A program made the translations under genes and the position numbers. Below, piece by piece: positions 5,665-6,040 of a stretch of 6,040 nucleotides of DNA (the first letter of the stretch is position 1; each line of letters opens with the position of its first letter). The DNA is from an uncultured bacterium. GTDB lineage: Bacteria > Patescibacteriota > Minisyncoccia > SW-4-49-11. Below the pieces are notes generated by a model. That model saw only the letters and a program-made list of their open reading frames with translations, did not search any database and was not told the DNA's origin. The stretch covers positions 1 to 6,040 of the forward strand of contig CAJXTH010000048.1 in assembly GCA_913060955.1 (NCBI GenBank). The letters run 5' to 3'.

Positions 5665-5740
5665 TGGAGCCGATGACCAGGATTGAACTGGTGACCTCAC
5701 CCTTACCATGGGTGCGCTCTACCTACTGAGCTACATCGGC
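5665..5740 (-). tRNA. tRNA-Thr (anticodon GGU)
   Basis: The minus strand folds as a 76-base cloverleaf: acceptor GCCGATG/CATCGGC, D arm GCTC-AGTAGGTA-GAGC, anticodon stem CACCC/GGGTG around ATGGTAA (anticodon GGT), and T arm ACCAG-TTCAATC-CTGGT. The discriminator is U and CCA is encoded (5667-5665). It lies directly after a consensus promoter and upstream of rpmG. It reads ACC and ACU codons. Confidence 0.96.
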
Positions 5741-5767
5741 TAAGCTGGCGTCGGCATTCACGGATAT

Positions 5768-5796
5768 ATAATACGGGAAAAAGTCAAATTTGTCAA
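5768..5796 (-). promoter_or_regulatory. Strong promoter for tRNA-Thr(GGU)-rpmG
   Basis: A perfect TTGACA (5796-5791), a 17-base spacer and TATTAT (5773-5768) give a start near 5761, about 20 bases before the tRNA. A second TTTGAC copy lies 8 bases downstream of the first as a direct repeat (TTTGACAAATTTGAC). This is the closest to consensus of all promoters in the window. Confidence 0.85.
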
Positions 5797-5821
5797 AGGG
5801 AAAAGGGTTCCTAGTAACTAT

Positions 5822-5848
5822 AAAACCCACCGTGTGAGGTGGGTTTTT
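5822..5848 (-). terminator. Intrinsic terminator after tRNA-Tyr
   Basis: AAAACCCACC (5822-5831) pairs with GGTGGGTTTT (5838-5847) around a 6-base loop, a 10-bp stem. In the minus-strand direction four T residues follow the GC part, then ATAG, so the U tract is short and some read-through into the tRNA-Thr(GGU) unit is possible. The opposite direction has five T residues, but no plus-strand gene needs it. Confidence 0.78.
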
Positions 5849-5855
5849 AGTACTG

Positions 5856-5939
5856 TGGGCAGAGTAGGACTCGCACCTACGTAGACCAATGGTCGCCGGT
5901 TTTACAGACCGGTGCGTTTGACTGCTCCGCCATCTGCCC
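5856..5939 (-). tRNA. tRNA-Tyr (anticodon GUA), class II
   Basis: The minus strand gives acceptor GGGCAGA/TCTGCCC with discriminator A, a D stem GCG/CGC, anticodon stem CCGGT/ACCGG around CTGTAAA (anticodon GTA), and a long variable arm with the stem GACC-ATT-GGTC, as expected for bacterial tRNA-Tyr. The T stem GTAGG/CCTAC is intact, but its loop reads TGCGAGT, with G where the near-universal U55 should be. CCA is not encoded: the bases after the discriminator are CAG, so a CCA-adding enzyme would be needed. Confidence 0.93.
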
Positions 5940-5944
5940 AATTT

Positions 5945-5959
5945 CACTGTGATACAGTG
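5945..5959 (-). repeat. Inverted repeat in the tRNA-Thr(UGU)/tRNA-Tyr spacer
   Basis: CACTGT (5959-5954 on the minus strand) pairs with ACAGTG (5950-5945) around ATC. The 5' arm includes the last two bases of the CCA end of tRNA-Thr(UGU), so the hairpin could form in the precursor RNA and affect processing. It has no T tract, so it is not a terminator. Confidence 0.5.
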
Positions 5960-6033
5960 GAGCCGAAAAGAGGACTCGAACCTCCGACCCACGGTTTACA
6001 AAACCGTTGCTCTACCAGCTGAGCTATTTCGGC
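5958..6033 (-). tRNA. tRNA-Thr (anticodon UGU)
   Basis: The minus strand folds as a 76-base cloverleaf: acceptor GCCGAAA/TTTCGGC, D arm GCTC-AGCTGGTA-GAGC, anticodon stem ACGGT/ACCGT around TTTGTAA (anticodon TGT), and T loop TTCGAGT. The discriminator is U and CCA is encoded (5960-5958). Its promoter lies beyond the right edge. An 18-base spacer separates it from tRNA-Tyr, so both are probably cut from one transcript. It reads ACA and ACG codons. Confidence 0.96.
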
Positions 6034-6040
6034 CTTTGTG

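Noticed and set aside
5397..5729. Plus-strand open frame of 110 codons after the Fur-family gene
   Set aside because: It covers rpmG and tRNA-Thr(GGU) in antisense and crosses a terminator. The real genes there are on the minus strand.
5781..5797. Possible palindromic operator around AAATTT in the rpmG promoter
   Set aside because: The flanks form a direct repeat (TTTGAC twice), not an inverted repeat, and the first copy is the -35 box itself.
5723..5992. Minus-strand open frame of 89 codons
   Set aside because: It runs through two tRNA genes, a terminator and a promoter, so it cannot be a protein gene.
1..6040. CRISPR array, insertion sequence or prophage
   Set aside because: No regularly spaced repeats, no transposase, integrase or phage proteins, and no long terminal inverted repeats were seen. 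The tRNA genes show no duplicated 3' ends that would mark an attachment site.

Overview
This window looks like a piece of a bacterial chromosome of moderate GC. It uses the standard bacterial code: the NUDIX gene ends in TGA, and TGG is read by a tRNA-Trp(CCA). I infer a Candidate Phyla Radiation (Patescibacteria) genome. The main reason is a secreted protein built around a two-helix hairpin of the type IV secretion pilin type. Supporting signs are very tight gene packing, few clear Shine-Dalgarno sequences, small stand-alone enzymes and heavy use of CGA for arginine. The lineage below that level cannot be told from this sequence.

Left third (1-1975, minus strand): two genes for exported proteins lie one base apart. 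The first, 506-1975, has a signal peptide, a cysteine-rich exterior region, a pilin-like membrane hairpin and a C-terminal M15-like peptidase domain. The second, a VanY-type D,D-carboxypeptidase, runs off the left edge. Together they look like an envelope or peptidoglycan-remodelling operon. Its promoter (2009-2035) is back to back with that of a plus-strand tRNA-Trp gene (2072-2145), and the two appear to share one self-complementary -35 hexamer, TTGCAA.

Middle (2148-4984): a bidirectional terminator separates tRNA-Trp from a minus-strand GH13 sugar phosphorylase of the sucrose phosphorylase type. Only 35 bp away, and divergent from it, is a sugar nucleotidyltransferase. A NUDIX hydrolase follows with its own promoter buried in the end of the nucleotidyltransferase gene, and then a terminator. 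A plausible theme is phosphorolysis of a glucoside to glucose 1-phosphate, followed by its activation to an NDP-sugar. That link is inference.

Right third (5015-6040): a Fur-family regulator on the plus strand converges on a minus-strand translation cluster, with one shared terminator between them. Read on the minus strand, the cluster is tRNA-Thr(UGU), tRNA-Tyr(GUA), a terminator, a consensus promoter, tRNA-Thr(GGU) and rpmG (ribosomal protein L33). The order recalls the thrU-tyrU-glyT-thrT cluster of E. coli without the glycine tRNA. There is no CRISPR array, insertion sequence or phage gene, and no gene-free stretch above 300 bases.
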